Of a stretch of DNA of 64,000 bases, positions 62,020 through 64,000 are shown piece after piece. The number at the start of each line of letters is the position of its first letter. The first letter of the stretch is position 1. The notes under the pieces were generated by a model that was not told the DNA's origin, made no database searches, and saw nothing but the letters and a program-made list of their open reading frames with translations. The translations under genes and the position numbers were made by a program. The DNA is from an uncultured Clostridia bacterium (GTDB taxonomy: Bacteria; Bacillota; Clostridia; UBA1381), in NCBI GenBank assembly GCA_934476075.1, contig CAKSNH010000005.1:1-64000 (forward strand). The letters are read 5' to 3'.

Positions 62020-64000
62020 TTAATCATTGTTTAGGTTTTCTGAAAATCTTTGAATAATGGCTGCCGTTTCTGCTCTCGTAGCATTGTTTTGAGGTTTAAA
62101 CGCATTTGTGTCATCGCCTGTCATAATACCTTTTAGTTTGCAGAACATAACCGCCTCAGCTGCCCATTCGGAAATATCGGCAATATCCGTATAATCCACA
62201 TGAATAGCCCATGCACCTTTCGGAGCAATGTCTTTTATTTTAGCATATCTGAACATAATCGCTGCAATTTCTTCCCTTGTGATATTATCGTTAGGGGCAA
62301 ATTCTGTTTCGGAAATACCTTTTACGATACCTTCGCTTGCAGCCCAACGCAATGCTTCTGCATAATATTCGCCGGTTTCAATATCATTGAAAGCTACGTC
62401 AAAATCTGTCTGCGGCATACCTTCCGCTCTCCAAAGGATTGTTACAAGCATTGCTCTTGTAAGCGGAGTTTCAGGTGCAAATTCATCTTCCGAAACACCG
62501 TTTAGCAATTTGTTGTCATATGTATATTTTACTGAGTTGAAGAACCAATCGTCCGCTGAAACATCTTTAAACGGCAGTTTATTGTCAGATTCATCAGGAG
62601 TTATTGTGTTCTCTGTCCATTTTGCGTAAAGAGTAAGGTCAGAGGTTACTTTTGTTTCCGATGTGAACGGGACAGTTAATGCTTCATCTGTATACCAACC
62701 CTCGAATGTGTAACCGTCTTTTGTCGGAACAGGAATATTTGAAACAGTTCCGTCCTTGTTCACCTTGACAGTTCCGTTTTCACTGCTGTTTGCGGAGTTA
62801 AATGTTACGGTATACTGTGTTATTGCAGAACCGCCACCGCCGCCACCGTGACCGTGACCTCCGCTGTTGGTTGTTGACGTTACATTTACCGTCGCTGTAA
62901 CCGTGATAAGTTTGTCGGACGGAATAAGTTCTTTCCAGTCGGTCTTTTTAGGTTCGCCCGATGAGAAATCAATCTTTTCTTCATTAGGAACGATAATACC
63001 TGTCAATGTAGCAGTACCCTTGCCGTCCGCAACAATCATATTGTCATAGTTAATATGAGCAACGTTGCTGTCGGAGCTTTCAAGCCACATAACCATAAGT
63101 GAATTTTCATCAGCACCCTCGATTGCAGGCTGAATATCTGTCTTTTCTCCTGCCTTCATTGAATATTTGCCGTTGTTATCAAAAGTAACTCCTGTAACCT
63201 TGGCAAGTGCTTGTATAGCCTCATTGCTGAATGTTTTTTGTACAGTTCCGTCATAGCTTGTCAGGGTTTCGCTGCCGGATACTGCGTTTACGGTTACATT
63301 TGCATTGCCTACACCGCTGTCATTTAATACATATGCACTGTCGGGAACATTAAGTTCTATTTCAACATTTTGCGTTTCATTGGCACGAAGAATACCGATG
63401 TTTGCACTGCCTACTTCATTTTTACCAACTATTGCTGACAATACAAGATTATCTGCGTCAGCATTTCCGCTGTTTGTCAAAACTGCACGGTATATAACTT
63501 TTTCACCGTTATATCCGTCAGATACAATGCGTTCGATTTTGCTGTCGGTAAGCTTAACATCACTCTTTTGTTCAAGCTTTGTGCTTACCTTGTCTGCCTC
63601 ATCAACAAAGGCTGTAAATTCGATATTTGAAATATCCTCCGGAAGAGTTACATTACACTCTGCGGTTGCCGACATTCCGCCCGGTATCGGCTTTGTTATC
63701 TTAGCGGTAACAGGGTCTGCACCGTTCATTTCAAATGTAACGGTTATCGGATTATCCTCCGACGCATTTTGTGTCTGCAAGCCCTCGTTTGCAACTGTTG
63801 CACGAAGTGTTACGGTCGCAAGCGGCTGCGGTACTTCATCTGTAACAGTGATACCCGTTGCTTTGATTTTCGAGAACGGTGTGTGTTTCAGATAAACAAA
63901 AGATGTATTGCTCTTATCCGAATAATTGCCCTTTGCACTTACTGCAAAAATTTCTCCGTTCAAAGCCGTTGCACCGATACCCGAATAGTATTCACCCTCT
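62020..64000 (-). CDS. SLH-domain surface protein, C-terminal part (start beyond window)
   Basis: At least 659 residues. The frame is open to the window edge, reading EGEYYSGIGATALNGEIFAV ahead of the first internal start-like codon, so the N-terminus lies outside. Visible layout: the end of a propeller-like region; CARDB-like domains (VTDEVPQPLATVTLRATVAN, RAVLTNSGNADADNLVLSAI); a Big2-like part; a Gly/His linker (GGHGHGGGGGG); an InlB-type repeat (GYTFEGWYTDEALTVPF); and three SLH domains over the last 180 residues (FKDVSADDWFF, TREEIAAIMF, TRAETAAIIQRF). The order parallels the C-terminal half of the 2648-residue protein at 23420, and both are followed by a double-glycine peptide gene. Confidence 0.88.
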   Translation of the reverse strand, partial: EGEYYSGIGATALNGEIFAVSAKGNYSDKSNTSFVYLKHTPFSKIKATGITVTDEVPQPLATVTLRATVANEGLQTQNASEDNPITVTFEMNGADPVTAKITKPIPGGMSATAECNVTLPEDISNIEFTAFVDEADKVSTKLEQKSDVKLTDSKIERIVSDGYNGEKVIYRAVLTNSGNADADNLVLSAIVGKNEVGSANIGILRANETQNVEIELNVPDSAYVLNDSGVGNANVTVNAVSGSETLTSYDGTVQKTFSNEAIQALAKVTGVTFDNNGKYSMKAGEKTDIQPAIEGADENSLMVMWLESSDSNVAHINYDNMIVADGKGTATLTGIIVPNEEKIDFSSGEPKKTDWKELIPSDKLITVTATVNVTSTTNSGGHGHGGGGGGSAITQYTVTFNSANSSENGTVKVNKDGTVSNIPVPTKDGYTFEGWYTDEALTVPFTSETKVTSDLTLYAKWTENTITPDESDNKLPFKDVSADDWFFNSVKYTYDNKLLNGVSEDEFAPETPLTRAMLVTILWRAEGMPQTDFDVAFNDIETGEYYAEALRWAASEGIVKGISETEFAPNDNITREEIAAIMFRYAKIKDIAPKGAWAIHVDYTDIADISEWAAEAVMFCKLKGIMTGDDTNAFKPQNNATRAETAAIIQRFSENLNND

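Noticed and set aside
1..64000. Prophage, insertion sequence, tRNA or rRNA genes
   Set aside because: No integrase, transposase, phage structural gene, tRNA cloverleaf or rRNA-like stretch was seen by eye; short tRNAs could still be missed without a covariance search.

Overview
The window reads as a chromosomal segment of an anaerobic, low- to mid-GC Firmicute (class Clostridia), probably gut-dwelling. Signs of this are strong AGGAGG-type ribosome sites, near-consensus sigma-A promoters, GTG/TTG starts, giant secreted proteins with S-layer homology (SLH) domains, and plant-polysaccharide enzymes. A relative of pectin/xylan degraders such as Monoglobus would fit, but I cannot fix the genus from sequence alone. 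I see no rRNA, tRNA, phage or insertion-sequence genes.

Layout. 1-2274: a short Cys-rich protein and a coiled-coil protein of unknown function. 2275-13729: a nitrogen-scavenging block with a hairpin-rich leader, the urea ABC transporter urtABCDE, urease (fused gamma-beta subunit, ureC, ureEFGD), a cytidylate-kinase-like protein and two small membrane proteins. 13867-15954: a DUF2264 glycoside-hydrolase-like protein. 16079-31499: a LytTR regulator divergent from one long operon. That operon encodes a substrate-binding-type lipoprotein, an HlyD adaptor, a C39-peptidase ABC exporter, a second NHLM-type ABC exporter, a 2648-residue SLH surface protein and, overlapping its 3' end, a 48-residue peptide with a double-glycine leader. 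31641-33317: a MerR regulator, a gene remnant and a one-spacer CRISPR relic. 33318-48502: a glucuronoxylan-type locus with a GH115 alpha-glucuronidase of 1908 residues, two AraC regulators and a 2528-residue multi-esterase. 48503-60965: a second nitrogen block with a leader terminator, an ABC importer whose binding protein looks circularly permuted, and a reductive pyrimidine-degradation pathway (PreA-type reductase, dihydropyrimidinase, ureidopropionase, beta-alanine aminotransferase, malonic-semialdehyde reductase) with a PucR regulator. 61053-64000, minus strand: a UDG-like protein, a second double-glycine peptide and the C-terminal part of a second SLH giant.

How it works together. Two blocks release ammonia from urea and from uracil/thymine-type bases, and both are preceded by terminator-like hairpins in their 5' leaders, which suggests attenuation control. 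The most unusual system is the pairing of giant Sec-exported SLH proteins with tiny double-glycine peptides. It occurs twice (31353-31499 and 61850-61999). The first copy is in one operon with a peptide-cleaving exporter but without any RiPP-modifying enzyme. I propose a surface-protein/peptide secretion or signalling module. A roughly 77-bp intergenic repeat occurs three times (1, 13794, 31561), twice directly after a terminator.
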